Part shown: piece by piece, positions 13,711 to 22,683 of the stretch | Numbering within the stretch: the first letter of the stretch is position 1 | Layout: each line of letters opens with the position of its first letter | Source of the DNA: Actinacidiphila glaucinigra | Lineage (GTDB): Bacteria > Actinomycetota > Actinomycetes > Streptomycetales > Streptomycetaceae | Length of the DNA: 34,027 nucleotides | Direction of reading: 5' to 3' | Assembly (NCBI RefSeq): GCF_900188405.1 | Contig: NZ_FZOF01000048.1 | Coordinates: forward strand, 1-34,027 | Notes under the pieces: model-generated | The model's input: only the letters and a program-made list of their open reading frames with translations | Told to the model about the DNA's origin: nothing | Databases searched by the model: none | Program-made: the position numbers and the translations under genes

Positions 13711-16491
13711 ATGGCGTGGCGCGGGGCTCGTTCCGCGACGGGGCGGGCGATGGTCGGCCGCCCCGCCGAACGCGAGGCGATCGGACGGCTGCTCGAAGCG
13801 GTACGGGAGGGACTCAGCGGCGTCCTGGTGCTCGTGGGCGAGGCCGGGATCGGCAAGACACGGCTGCTGGACCACGCGGCGGCCGAGGCCACCGACGTCA
13901 CGCTGACCCGGCTGGTGGGCGTCGAAGCCGAAAGGCCCCTCGGCTACGGCGCGCTGCACCGGCTCCTGCGGCCGCACCTCCACCGTGCCAGCCGGCTTCC
14001 CGCCCGGCAACAGGACGCCTTGAACGGCGCGTTCGGCCTGACCGACACGTCGCGCCCGGACCGGTACCTCGTCGGTCTGGCGACCTTGACCCTGCTGTCC
14101 GACGCGGCGTCGGAGCTGCCGATGCTGTGCCTGATCGACGACGTCCACTGGCTCGATCCCGAGTCGGCCGCGACACTGGCGTTCGTCGCCCGGCGGCTCC
14201 ACGCCGACTCCCTGGGCCTGATCTTCGCGGCCAGGGACGGCCTCGACGACCGGGGGCTGTTCGACGCCCTGCCCTCGCTGCGGGTCGGCGGGCTGCCCGC
14301 CACCGACGCCCGGGAGGTGCTGGCCCGTGCCGCCGCCGGGCACCTGGACCCGGCCGTCGCGGACCGGATCGTGACCGGCACCGGGGGCAATCCGCTGGCG
14401 CTCGTCGAACTGGTTGCGCACCTGGGCGCCGAGCAGCTGGCCGGGGTCGCGCCGCTGCCCGAGCCGCTGCCGGTGAGCAGGCTGCTGGAGGAGCACTTCC
14501 GGAAGTCCGTGGCCGGGCTGCCGCCGGACACCCGGACGCTGCTCCTCCTCATGGCGGCGGCGCCGACCGACGACATGGCGGTGGTCCGGCACGCGGCGGG
14601 CGCGCTGGGCCTGCCGGCCGGCGCCGCGGCCGCGGCCGTCGAGGCCGGCGTGCTGGAGCACGGGCCCGGCGCCGGGTTCCGGCATCCGCTCATCCGGTCC
14701 TCGGTCTACGCGGCGGCCTCCGGGGACGACCGGCGGCGGATCCACGCCGCCCTCGAAGCGGCCAGCGACCCGGCCCGCGTTCCCGACCGGCGCGCCTGGC
14801 ACCGTGCCGAGGCGGTCCTCGGCACCGACGACGCGGCGGCCGCGGACCTGGAGGCCGCGTCCGACCGGGCCCGCGCCAGGGGCGGCTACTCCGCCCAGGC
14901 GCTGTTCCTGTCCAAAGCGGCCGAACTCACCACCGAACCGGCCAGACGTGCCGAGCGCTACCTCGGCGCAGCCCAGGCCCATCTGGCCTCCGGCGACCAC
15001 GCCGCCGTGAACCCCCTGCTCGACCTCGCCCTCCCCGCCCTCGACCGGCCCTCCGCCCGCGCCCGCGCGCTGCGGATCCGGGCCTCGGCCGAGCTTTTCG
15101 ACACCCGCAACGACCGCGTCCCCGCCATGATGCTCGACGCCGTGGCAGAACTCGGCGACGCGGATCCCCGCATGACCCGGGAACTGCTCTACGAGGCCAT
15201 GCACGCCGCCGTCATCGCCCAGAACACCCTGCACCGCACGACCTTGGCGGAAGTGGCCAAGGCCGTGATCGGCGCCTCCCACGACCAGGACGCGCCGGAC
15301 TGGAGCCCCGACCGGCTGATCGAGGGCCTGGCCCTGCGTACCGCCTACGGCTACGAGAACAGCGTCCCGGTGATCCAGGAGGCCCTGGCGGGGCTCCGCG
15401 CGTCGGCCGAACTCCACGACATGGCCAGCCCGCTCAGCATCATCGTGAGCCTCGCGGCGGGCGACGTGTGGGACATCGACGCGTACGCCGGGATCGTCGG
15501 CCGGCTCGCCGCCGAGAACCGCAGCCAGGGAGCGCTGTACAGCCTCACCCTGTCCCTGACGGTCCAGGCGTACACCGAGATCTGGAACGGGCGGCTGGCC
15601 ACGGCCGACGCGCTCCTCGCCGAGGCCGACGACTATGCCGCGGCCATCGGCCTGGCGACCCAGGGCGATCTCAACAAGGCCCTGCTGTACGCGTGGATGG
15701 GCAAGGAGAGCGAGGTGCGCGCCATCGTCGCGACGATGGACGCCGTCGCCGCGGCGTACGGACTGGGCATGCTGCGCCAGCTGGCGCTCCACGCCCGGTG
15801 CATTCTCGCACTGGGCATGGCCCGGTACGACGAGGCGCTGCGCCACGCGCTGCCCGCCTACGAGGAGGACTTCCCGTCGGAGGGCAATCTCATGCTGCCG
15901 CTCCTCGTCGAGGCCGCCGTCCGCGCGGGCGACCGGCCCACGGCGGCCCTGGCGCTCCAGCGGCTCGAACGCCGCGCGCGGCTGGCCGGGACGCCGTGGG
16001 CACTGGGGCTCCTGGCCCGCTGCCGGGCCCTGACCGAAGAGGGCGCCGACGCCGAGAAGTGCTATCGGGAGTCGATCGACCTCCTGGGCAGCGTCCCCCT
16101 GGCCGCCGAACACGCCCGGTCCCGGCTGCTGTTCGGCGAGTGGCTGCGGCGACGCAAGCGCCGCGCCGAGGCGCGGGACCACCTGCGGGCCGCGTACGAG
16201 TCCTTCGCCGCCTGGGGCGCGGCCCTGTTCGCCGAACGGGCCCGGATCGAACTGCTCGCGACCGGGGAGAAGGCGCGCCGGCGCGTACCGGAGACCAGGT
16301 CCGATCTCACGCCCCAGGAACGGCACGTGGCGCTGCTGGCCGCTTCGGGACTGACCAACGCCGAGATCGCCTCCCGGCTGTTCATCACGACCTCGACGGT
16401 CGAGTTCCACCTGAACAAGGTGTTCCGCAAGCTCGGCATCACCTCGCGCCGGCGGATCGCCGCCGCACTCGGCGGGCCGACGGCAGGCTGA
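13711..16491 (+). CDS. LAL-family LuxR-type transcriptional regulator (926 aa)
   Basis: ATG 13711 has an AGGGG ribosome-binding site 6 bases upstream; the open frame extends a little further back without one. An N-terminal AAA/STAND-type ATPase carries Walker A GEAGIGKT (43-50) and Walker B LCLIDDVHWLD (139-149). A long alpha-helical, TPR-like middle follows (about 350-860). A C-terminal LuxR helix-turn-helix occupies about 865-920 (LTPQERHVALLAASGLTNAE, IASRLFITTSTVEFHLNKVF, KLGITSRRRIAAAL). This is the Large ATP-binding LuxR architecture (MalT-like): ATP and a ligand switch the protein into an active oligomer that activates promoters. In Streptomyces LALs often control a neighbouring cluster. 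A second LAL follows after 107 bases, and the six-gene enzyme operon converges on the pair. Confidence 0.92.
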   Translation: MAWRGARSATGRAMVGRPAEREAIGRLLEAVREGLSGVLVLVGEAGIGKTRLLDHAAAEATDVTLTRLVGVEAERPLGYGALHRLLRPHLHRASRLPARQQDALNGAFGLTDTSRPDRYLVGLATLTLLSDAASELPMLCLIDDVHWLDPESAATLAFVARRLHADSLGLIFAARDGLDDRGLFDALPSLRVGGLPATDAREVLARAAAGHLDPAVADRIVTGTGGNPLALVELVAHLGAEQLAGVAPLPEPLPVSRLLEEHFRKSVAGLPPDTRTLLLLMAAAPTDDMAVVRHAAGALGLPAGAAAAAVEAGVLEHGPGAGFRHPLIRSSVYAAASGDDRRRIHAALEAASDPARVPDRRAWHRAEAVLGTDDAAAADLEAASDRARARGGYSAQALFLSKAAELTTEPARRAERYLGAAQAHLASGDHAAVNPLLDLALPALDRPSARARALRIRASAELFDTRNDRVPAMMLDAVAELGDADPRMTRELLYEAMHAAVIAQNTLHRTTLAEVAKAVIGASHDQDAPDWSPDRLIEGLALRTAYGYENSVPVIQEALAGLRASAELHDMASPLSIIVSLAAGDVWDIDAYAGIVGRLAAENRSQGALYSLTLSLTVQAYTEIWNGRLATADALLAEADDYAAAIGLATQGDLNKALLYAWMGKESEVRAIVATMDAVAAAYGLGMLRQLALHARCILALGMARYDEALRHALPAYEEDFPSEGNLMLPLLVEAAVRAGDRPTAALALQRLERRARLAGTPWALGLLARCRALTEEGADAEKCYRESIDLLGSVPLAAEHARSRLLFGEWLRRRKRRAEARDHLRAAYESFAAWGAALFAERARIELLATGEKARRRVPETRSDLTPQERHVALLAASGLTNAEIASRLFITTSTVEFHLNKVFRKLGITSRRRIAAALGGPTAG

Positions 16492-16598
16492 TCCCCACCC
16501 GGCCGCAGCCGTCGTGCCTTCGGGCCCCGGTCGCGCGGCCGGGCCGCGATCCGGACGCAGGTGGACATGCGGCGCCGTCGACCGCATGATCGATTCTT

Positions 16599-19364
16599 GT
16601 GAGCACCACCAACCACCGGCGTCTCGTCGGCCGCGACGACGAACTGCGATCCCTGTTCGGGCACCTGGACGCGGTCGATTCCGGAGGTCGGGCGATCGGG
16701 CTGTTCGGGGAGCCCGGGGTGGGCAAGAGCGCGCTGCAGGCGGAGGTCGTGGAGCACGCGCGAACCACCGGGTTCACGGTGCTCACCGCGCGGGGCAGCC
16801 AGTCCGAGACGCACCTCCCGTTCGCCGGCCTCCATCAACTGCTGCGGCCCCTGCTCCCCCGCGTCGACCGGCTGCCGGCCCCGCAGCGCGACGCCCTCCT
16901 CGTCTGCTTCGCCATGAGCGACTCGATCGAGGTGCAGCCGTTCTTCACCTCCTTGGCGGTCCTGGAACTGCTCGTCGACGCGGCGGGAGACAGCCCGGTC
17001 CTGGTCTGCCTCGACGATCTCCACTGGATGGACCAGCCGTCGACCGACGTCCTGGCCTTCGTCAGTCGCCGGATCGCCGGTGAGCGGGTGATCGTGCTGT
17101 GCACGTCGCGACCCGAGGCCCCGCCGTTCGCCGACCCCCACACGATCGCGTGGACGGAGCTGGACGGCATCGACGCCGCCGCGTCGGCCGAGCTGCTGGA
17201 CGCACGGGCGCCGCGGCTGCCGCCGGCCGTGCGCGAGCGCGTGCTGCGGCAGGCCCGCGGCAATCCGCTCGCCCTGGTCGAGTTCGCCGGCGCGCTGGAG
17301 TCGGGGCGGTACGCGTGGACCGAGTTCGACGAGGACCTGCCCATGACCACCCGCCTGGAGCGGGCGTTCGCCATACGCGCCGAGCACCTCGACCCGGCCG
17401 TCCGCGCCGTCCTGACCGTCGCCGCGGTCGACGACGGCGACGACCTCGACGACGTCCTCGCCGCCGCGAGCATCCTCCACGGTTCCCCGGTCCACCTCGG
17501 CACGGCGCAGCCGGCCTTCGAGCACGGACTCCTGACCGTGACCGGCGAGCGGTACCGCATCGCCCACCCGCTGATCGGCTCGGCTCTCCGGCAGGGCATG
17601 CCGCCGGCCGCACGCCGGGAGGCGCACGCGGCACTCGCGCAGGTCCTGACCGGTCATCCGGACCGCGCGGTGTGGCACCGGGCCTCCTCGGTGTCGGGAC
17701 GCGACGAACGGATCGCGGCCGAGCTGGAACAGGCCGCCGAGAACGCCCAGCGCCGCGGTGCGATCTCCTCCGCCGCCGCGTGGCTCGAACGGGCCGCCGC
17801 ACTGAGCCCGGACCCCCGGTCGCAGGCCGCACGCCTGCTCGGCGCCGCCGAACTCGGCTTCCAGCTCGGCCGGTTCAGCCACGTCGAGCAGATCAAGGCC
17901 CAGGTCGCGGGGATGACGCTCCGGCACCGCGACCGGTCGCGGCTGGCGTGGCTCGAAGGCGTCTTCCACGACGGCTCCACGGGTGAACCCGCGGAAGTGC
18001 GCCACCTGGTGGGCCTGGCCGAGCACGCCACCGGCGAACAGGACGTCGACCTCGCCATGCAACTGCTGGTCGGCGCGGCCCGGAGAGTGTGGTGGCGCGA
18101 TCCCGGTCCCACGCTGCGGCACGAGATCGTCCAGGCCGCGGAGCGGGTGAACCTGCCGGCGCACGACCCGCGGCTGCTGGCCCTGCACGCGCTGTGCGGG
18201 TTCCACGAGCGGACGCCGATGGTGGTCGAGCAGCTCGCCCGGTGGCCGGCGGACGCCGACGGGCAACCGGAACTCGCCGGCCTGCTGGGCATCGCCGCCT
18301 TCTGCACGGGCGATTTCCGGCACGCCGTCGGTTTCCTGTCCACCCCCGCCCGGGAACTCCGCGCCCAGGGCCGCATGAGCCTGCTCGCCGAGGCGCTCGC
18401 GATCCGGGCCTGGGCCGAGGTCTACCTGGGGGTCTTCGACCCGGCGCGCTCGGCGGACGAGGCCATGCGGCTCGCCGACGAGACCGGCCAGTCGCTGTGG
18501 GCCGCGACCGCGCGCATCGCCGTGGCCCTGATCGACGCGGTACGCGAAGGCTGGGACACACGTCACGCCCTGCTCTCCGAGGCCGAGCACGTGGCGCTGC
18601 GCACCCCGAACGCCGCGTCGTCCCTGCTGGCCGGCGTGCAACTGGCCCGCGGCACCGCTGAACTGGGCGCGAACCGGCACGAGCAGGCGTACGGCGAGCT
18701 CCGCCGCATATTCGAGACCGCCGACCCCGCGTTCCAGCGGATGCAGCAGGTGTGGGCGCTCGGCTACCTGGCCGACGCCGCCGTCCGCACCGATCGGCGG
18801 GCCGAGGCGAGAACCGCGCTGGCCTCCGTCGAGCGGCTCGTGGGTGCCTCCCCGCCCACGGGGGCGGCCATCGCCCTGGAGTACGCGAGAGCGGTGCTGG
18901 CCGACCGCGCGTCGGCCGAGTCGCTGTTCCACGCCGCCAGGGACGGCGCGGCTTCCCAACTGCCCTGGCACCGCGCCCGTATCGACCTGGCCCACGGCGC
19001 GTGGCTGCGCCGGCAGCGCCGTGTCCTGGAGTCCCGCGGACCGCTGCGGGCGGCACGGTCGGCGTTCGACGCCGTCGGTGCCCGCACCTGGGCGAACCTC
19101 GCCGACCAGGAGCTGCGTGCGACGGGCGAGCGCGGGTGGCAGCCCACGTCGAACCCGCGCGAACTGCTGTCGCCGCAGGAGACCCAGATCGCCGAGCTGG
19201 CCGCGCAGGGGCTGTCCAACCGCGAGATAGGACAGCGGCTGTTCCTGTCGCACCGCACGGTCAGCTCGCACCTGTACCGCATCTTCCCCAAGCTCGGCGT
19301 CGCCTCCCGGGGACAGCTGGCCGCCGCGCTGACCCGCCACGGCAACCAGCCCTCGGCCGGTTGA
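16599..19364 (+). CDS. Second LAL-family LuxR-type transcriptional regulator (921 aa)
   Basis: GTG 16599 opens MSTTNHRRLVGRDDELRSL. No clear ribosome-binding site precedes it, so the start is less certain. Walker A is GEPGVGKS (37-44) and Walker B VLVCLDDLHWMD (134-145). A helical repeat region follows, and the LuxR helix-turn-helix lies at about 856-910 (LLSPQETQIAELAAQGLSNR, EIGQRLFLSHRTVSSHLYRI, FPKLGVASRGQLAAAL). The domain plan is the same as in the upstream LAL, but the sequence is clearly divergent, so this is not a recent duplication. The 107-base gap contains no strong terminator, so the two may be co-transcribed. By family it is an ATP- and ligand-dependent activator; its target is not shown by the sequence. 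Confidence 0.92.
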   Translation: MSTTNHRRLVGRDDELRSLFGHLDAVDSGGRAIGLFGEPGVGKSALQAEVVEHARTTGFTVLTARGSQSETHLPFAGLHQLLRPLLPRVDRLPAPQRDALLVCFAMSDSIEVQPFFTSLAVLELLVDAAGDSPVLVCLDDLHWMDQPSTDVLAFVSRRIAGERVIVLCTSRPEAPPFADPHTIAWTELDGIDAAASAELLDARAPRLPPAVRERVLRQARGNPLALVEFAGALESGRYAWTEFDEDLPMTTRLERAFAIRAEHLDPAVRAVLTVAAVDDGDDLDDVLAAASILHGSPVHLGTAQPAFEHGLLTVTGERYRIAHPLIGSALRQGMPPAARREAHAALAQVLTGHPDRAVWHRASSVSGRDERIAAELEQAAENAQRRGAISSAAAWLERAAALSPDPRSQAARLLGAAELGFQLGRFSHVEQIKAQVAGMTLRHRDRSRLAWLEGVFHDGSTGEPAEVRHLVGLAEHATGEQDVDLAMQLLVGAARRVWWRDPGPTLRHEIVQAAERVNLPAHDPRLLALHALCGFHERTPMVVEQLARWPADADGQPELAGLLGIAAFCTGDFRHAVGFLSTPARELRAQGRMSLLAEALAIRAWAEVYLGVFDPARSADEAMRLADETGQSLWAATARIAVALIDAVREGWDTRHALLSEAEHVALRTPNAASSLLAGVQLARGTAELGANRHEQAYGELRRIFETADPAFQRMQQVWALGYLADAAVRTDRRAEARTALASVERLVGASPPTGAAIALEYARAVLADRASAESLFHAARDGAASQLPWHRARIDLAHGAWLRRQRRVLESRGPLRAARSAFDAVGARTWANLADQELRATGERGWQPTSNPRELLSPQETQIAELAAQGLSNREIGQRLFLSHRTVSSHLYRIFPKLGVASRGQLAAALTRHGNQPSAG

Positions 19365-19378
19365 CACCCGCCGCCCGG

Positions 19379-19412
19379 CGGCGGGACCGCGCGGTGCCGC
19401 ACGGTCCCGCCG
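19379..19412. terminator. Bidirectional terminator between convergent operons
   Basis: An 11-bp perfect stem (CGGCGGGACCG at 19379-19389 pairing with 19402-19412) with a 12-base loop lies between the LAL stop (19364) and the stop of the last enzyme gene (19438). It can end both transcripts. Confidence 0.7.
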
Positions 19413-19437
19413 TCCGGTGCTCACCGATGCCTGCCGG

Positions 19438-20295
19438 TCAGGCGGTGGCCCGGGCGGCCGCCTCGACGAGGGCCGCGACGGCTCCCGGGTGGGAGACCGA
19501 CACGGCGTGCGAGGCGTTCTGTACCGTCACAGTGCGGGAGTGGGCACGCTGGGCCATGGCCCGCTCGGCGGCCGGCGGGATGGCCTGGTCGGCCCCGGCG
19601 ACCATGTACCACGAGGGGATGGTCCGCCAGGCCGGTGCGCCGCTGGGCGCGGCCAGCGCGCCCACGGCCACCGGGCGCTGCGCGGCCGCCATCAGGCGGG
19701 TCTCGCGGGCCGGCACGTCCGCCGCGAAGACCTTCCGGAAGGCGGCGGGGTCGATGTAGGCGTCCTGGCCGCCGCCGGGGAACGGCCGCACCACCAGGGA
19801 CGACGGCAGCCGGCTGCCCGGGTACTCACTGGTGATCCCCAGGGCGCTCTCGCCCTGGTCTGGCGCGAAGGCGGCGATGTAGACCAGGGCCTTGACGTTG
19901 GTGTGGCCCGCGGCCGCATCGGTGATGACCGCGCCGCCGTAGGAGTGCCCGACCAGGACGACCGGCCCGGGGATGCTGTCGAGGATGCTGGAGACGTAGG
20001 CCGCGTCACCGGCCAGGTCGCGCAGCGGGTTCGCCACGCCGATGACGGGGTAGCCCTCGCGCTCCAGCCGGGTCACGACCCCGTTCCAGCTGGAGGAGTC
20101 GGCGAAGGCGCCGTGCACCAGGACCACCGTCGGCTTGGCCGTGTGCGCGGCGGCGGGCGCCGGGGCGGAGAAGTGCGGCACGGCCTCGGAACTCGCCGGG
20201 ACGGCGAGCAGGGCCGCGGCCACCAGCGCGGGGATCAGCACGCTCCTGCGTCGCAGCAGGGCCCGTCCGGACGGCACCGGCAGGGTGTACTTCAT
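19438..20295 (-). CDS. Secreted alpha/beta hydrolase (285 aa)
   Basis: ATG 20295 follows AAGGGA at a good spacing; the frame upstream of it is a shadow. An N-terminal signal segment (RRRSVLIPALVAAALLAVPA, about 15-36) indicates export. The fold signature is VVLVHGAFADSSSW (57-70; oxyanion region), nucleophile elbow GHSYGG with S118, and C-terminal NASHAVSVSHP with candidate catalytic H263. This is the esterase/hydrolase group with an HGAF(A)DxSSW motif, often annotated only as alpha/beta hydrolase; substrates are usually small esters or lactones. It is last in the six-gene operon, 38 bases after the cupin gene. Confidence 0.88.
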   Translation of the reverse strand: MKYTLPVPSGRALLRRRSVLIPALVAAALLAVPASSEAVPHFSAPAPAAAHTAKPTVVLVHGAFADSSSWNGVVTRLEREGYPVIGVANPLRDLAGDAAYVSSILDSIPGPVVLVGHSYGGAVITDAAAGHTNVKALVYIAAFAPDQGESALGITSEYPGSRLPSSLVVRPFPGGGQDAYIDPAAFRKVFAADVPARETRLMAAAQRPVAVGALAAPSGAPAWRTIPSWYMVAGADQAIPPAAERAMAQRAHSRTVTVQNASHAVSVSHPGAVAALVEAAARATA

Positions 20296-20333
20296 GTCAG
20301 CTTCCCTTCTGGATGTCGGCAACTCATGGGGTG

Positions 20334-20810
20334 TCACAACGTGGGCGGCGGCCCGGTGACGCGCAGCTTGAAGGCCTCGGCCGAGCCCACGATCGACGCC
20401 AGGTCGAAGGCTGGCGGAATGTCCCTGGCGTCGGTCACCGGGACACCGTTGGCCCTGAACCACTCCTCGATGCCGGCCGGGCTGAAGACGACGGCGAGCC
20501 GCGCGCCCTCGGAATGGACCAGGTAGCTGTGTGGCACGCCGCGCGGGCCGAAGGCGACCTGCCCGGGGATCAGGTCGTGGCGCTTGTCGCCGACAAAGAA
20601 GCACACCTCGCCGTCCAGCACGAACCAGAGCTCTTCCTCGTTCTCGTGCACGTGGTGCGGCGGCGCGTGGCCTATCGGGTCGGAGAACTCCATCAGGCTC
20701 ATCGCGTCGCCGGTCGCCCGGCCCGGGAGCAGGATCCTGGCCTGCCCTCCGAGGAACCAGAACGGCTCGGTGTCGGTCGTGGCTTCGAAGCCGGGGAAAC
20801 TCTTGATCAC
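20334..20810 (-). CDS. Cupin-domain protein (158 aa)
   Basis: GTG 20810 overlaps the TGA of the epoxide-hydrolase-like gene (GTGA). It is a single cupin. Motif 1 is HHVHENEEELWFVLDG, with metal-ligand candidates H53, H55 and E59/E60; motif 2 is PRGVPHSYLVHS with H94. The N-terminus has ILLPGRATGDAMSLMEF and a hydrophobic core, and no signal peptide is present. Cupins of this shape are quercetin-dioxygenase-like, metal-dependent oxygenases, isomerases or binding proteins in small-molecule pathways. Being coupled to an epoxide-hydrolase-like enzyme, it probably acts on the same compound. The exact reaction cannot be read from the sequence. Confidence 0.88.
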   Translation of the reverse strand: MIKSFPGFEATTDTEPFWFLGGQARILLPGRATGDAMSLMEFSDPIGHAPPHHVHENEEELWFVLDGEVCFFVGDKRHDLIPGQVAFGPRGVPHSYLVHSEGARLAVVFSPAGIEEWFRANGVPVTDARDIPPAFDLASIVGSAEAFKLRVTGPPPTL

Positions 20811-21841
20811 GATCGCTGCTCCAGAGGCGAGGCGGGGCGGTCGAGGAAACCGAGCAGCATGGCGGTCAGTTCCTCGGGGTGTTCTTCGTAGATCCAGTGG
20901 CCGGAGTGGGCGATGGTCACCCCGGTGACGTCGGAGGCGTACTTCTCGGCCTGTTCGCCCTCGGCGTCGCCGAGGCTGCCGGAGGCGCCGATGGCCAGTA
21001 CGGGCATCCGCAGCGGGGTCTTCGCGAACTCCTCGTTGTCGCGGATGTCCTGCGGGAACACCCGGAACCAGGCGAGGCTCGCCTCGAGGTGGGCGGGGTC
21101 GCGCAGGTAGTTCGCGAACACCCGGATGTCGGCCGGGCTCACCGCTCCCGGGACGCCCTCGAACCCGCCGATGAAGCCGGCGGTCCAGGCGGTCTCCCGG
21201 CCCCTGATCATGTTCTCCGGCAGGCCGTCGGTCAGGTTGAAGAAGCCGAAGTTCCAGACGCCGGGCCCCTGTTCGGTCAGCGAGGGGATCGAGTAGATGC
21301 TCTTGTCGGGGATCGGCGCCTCGCTGAGGACCAGCTTCTTCACCGTCGCCGGGTACTGCGCGGCGTAGGAGTAGGCGACCATCGTGCCGATGTCGTGGCC
21401 GACGATCCGCACGTCACCGGCCCTGCCGAGGGACGCCAGCAGCGCGTGCAGCTCGGCGGCCATCGTCTTCTTGTCGTAGCCGGAGGGCGGGGCGTCGCTC
21501 TGCCCGGCGCCGGGCAGATCGGGGGCGATGACCGTGTAGTGCTGGGCGAGGGCGGGCATGATGCCGTGCCACTCGTACCAGGTCTGCGGGTAGCCGTGGA
21601 GGAGCAGCAGCGTCGGCCCGTGGCCGCCGATGACGTAGTGCAGGCCGATACCGGCGACGCGGGTCTTGTGCTCGCTGAACCCCGCGGGCAACCGCTCGCC
21701 GGCGGACGAGGCCGACGCGGGGGCCGCGTTCGTGGTGAACGTGGTCACCCCCAGGGCGACGGCCACGGCGAGGGCCGCTCCGAGCAGGCGGCGGTTTCGG
21801 CGCGGGTTTCCCGGCCGGTTTCCGGGCAGGTGGAATCTCAC
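20807..21841 (-). CDS. Secreted epoxide-hydrolase-like alpha/beta hydrolase (344 aa)
   Basis: GTG 21841 has GGAG 6 bases upstream. The N-terminus RRNRRLLGAALAVAVALGV (about 14-32), followed by Ala/Ser-rich sequence, is a Tat- or Sec-type export signal. The fold markers are LLLHGYPQTWYEW (79-91, HGxP oxyanion motif), PDLPGAGQSD (108-117), and nucleophile elbow GHDIG with Asp150 in place of serine. The Asp nucleophile is characteristic of epoxide hydrolases and haloalkane dehalogenases. The candidate catalytic His is H315 in HSGHWIYEEHPEEL. The likely role is hydrolysis of an epoxide or related electrophile outside the membrane. The stop overlaps the cupin start; the SDR gene ends 35 bases upstream. 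Confidence 0.9.
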   Translation of the reverse strand: MRFHLPGNRPGNPRRNRRLLGAALAVAVALGVTTFTTNAAPASASSAGERLPAGFSEHKTRVAGIGLHYVIGGHGPTLLLLHGYPQTWYEWHGIMPALAQHYTVIAPDLPGAGQSDAPPSGYDKKTMAAELHALLASLGRAGDVRIVGHDIGTMVAYSYAAQYPATVKKLVLSEAPIPDKSIYSIPSLTEQGPGVWNFGFFNLTDGLPENMIRGRETAWTAGFIGGFEGVPGAVSPADIRVFANYLRDPAHLEASLAWFRVFPQDIRDNEEFAKTPLRMPVLAIGASGSLGDAEGEQAEKYASDVTGVTIAHSGHWIYEEHPEELTAMLLGFLDRPASPLEQRS

Positions 21842-21876
21842 TTGGGCTCCAGAATCGGTTGTGGTTCCCCCCGTGA

Positions 21877-22683
21877 TCAGAGGGTGTCGGTCATGCCGCC
21901 GTCGATGACGAAGTCGGCGCCGGTGACGTTGCCCGAGCGCCGGCCGGCCAGGAACACGACCAGGTCGGCCACTTCGGAGGGCAGGGTGAACCGCCCGGTG
22001 ACCGCCTCGGCCGCGGCGGTGTCGGCGACGGCGTGCGGATCCAGGCCCAGGTTCGCGCCAACGGTCGCGGCCACCCCGTCCGCGCCCCGCCACAGCGCGG
22101 TCTCGACCGGCCCCGGGCTCACCGAGTTGACCCGCACGCCCTGCGGACCCACCTGCTTGGACAGCGCCTTGCAGAAGTTGGACAGTGCGGCCTTGGCGGC
22201 GCTGTAGTCGATGACCAGCGGATCGGGAAGCCGGGCGTTGACCGAGGAGACGGTGACGATCCGGCCGTCCCCGGTGTCGATGAGATGCGGCAGTGCGCTG
22301 CGGGTGGTGCGCACCGCGGCCATGAGGTTGACCGTGAACGTCCAGTCCCAGTCGGCGTCGGTCATGGCGAGGAAGCCCTCGACCCGCGGCCGCACCGCGC
22401 CAACGTTGTTCACCAGGACATCGAGCCCGCCGTGCAGCTCCACCGCGGCGGCTACCAGCGCGCCCGGACCGTCGGGAGTGGCCAGGTCGACCTCGACGAC
22501 GGTGAGCTCCGCCCCCTGCTCGATCAGGTCGTCGAGTTCCTCCGTGCGCCTCCTGGTCCCGGCGACGACCCGGGCCCCGGCCCTGAGAAGGCCCTGCGTG
22601 ACCGCCAAGCCGATGCCCCGGCCGGCGCCGGTGACCACCGCCCGCTGCCCCTCCAGGCCGAGGTCGTGGGAAGGAGCGGTCAC
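21877..22683 (-). CDS. Short-chain dehydrogenase/reductase (268 aa)
   Basis: GTG 22683 overlaps the upstream gene's TGA as GTGA, so the two are coupled. It is a classical SDR: nucleotide-binding TGAGRGIG (18-25), NNVG (92-95, with Val where Ala is usual), and an active-site triad with S147, Y160 and K164 (DYSAAK). The C-terminus has PGPVETALW and ends GADFVIDGGMTDTL, as in complete family members. Arg residues after the second strand (AGTRRR) suggest NADP(H). It would oxidise or reduce a hydroxyl or keto group of the pathway compound in the cytoplasm. The much longer open frame upstream of the GTG is a shadow of the preceding hydrolase gene. Confidence 0.92.
   Translation of the reverse strand: MTAPSHDLGLEGQRAVVTGAGRGIGLAVTQGLLRAGARVVAGTRRRTEELDDLIEQGAELTVVEVDLATPDGPGALVAAAVELHGGLDVLVNNVGAVRPRVEGFLAMTDADWDWTFTVNLMAAVRTTRSALPHLIDTGDGRIVTVSSVNARLPDPLVIDYSAAKAALSNFCKALSKQVGPQGVRVNSVSPGPVETALWRGADGVAATVGANLGLDPHAVADTAAAEAVTGRFTLPSEVADLVVFLAGRRSGNVTGADFVIDGGMTDTL

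Noticed and set aside
13678..19424. Two roughly 1000-codon minus-strand open frames opposite the LAL genes
   Set aside because: Antisense shadows; the plus strand has Walker and LuxR motifs in order and proper starts.
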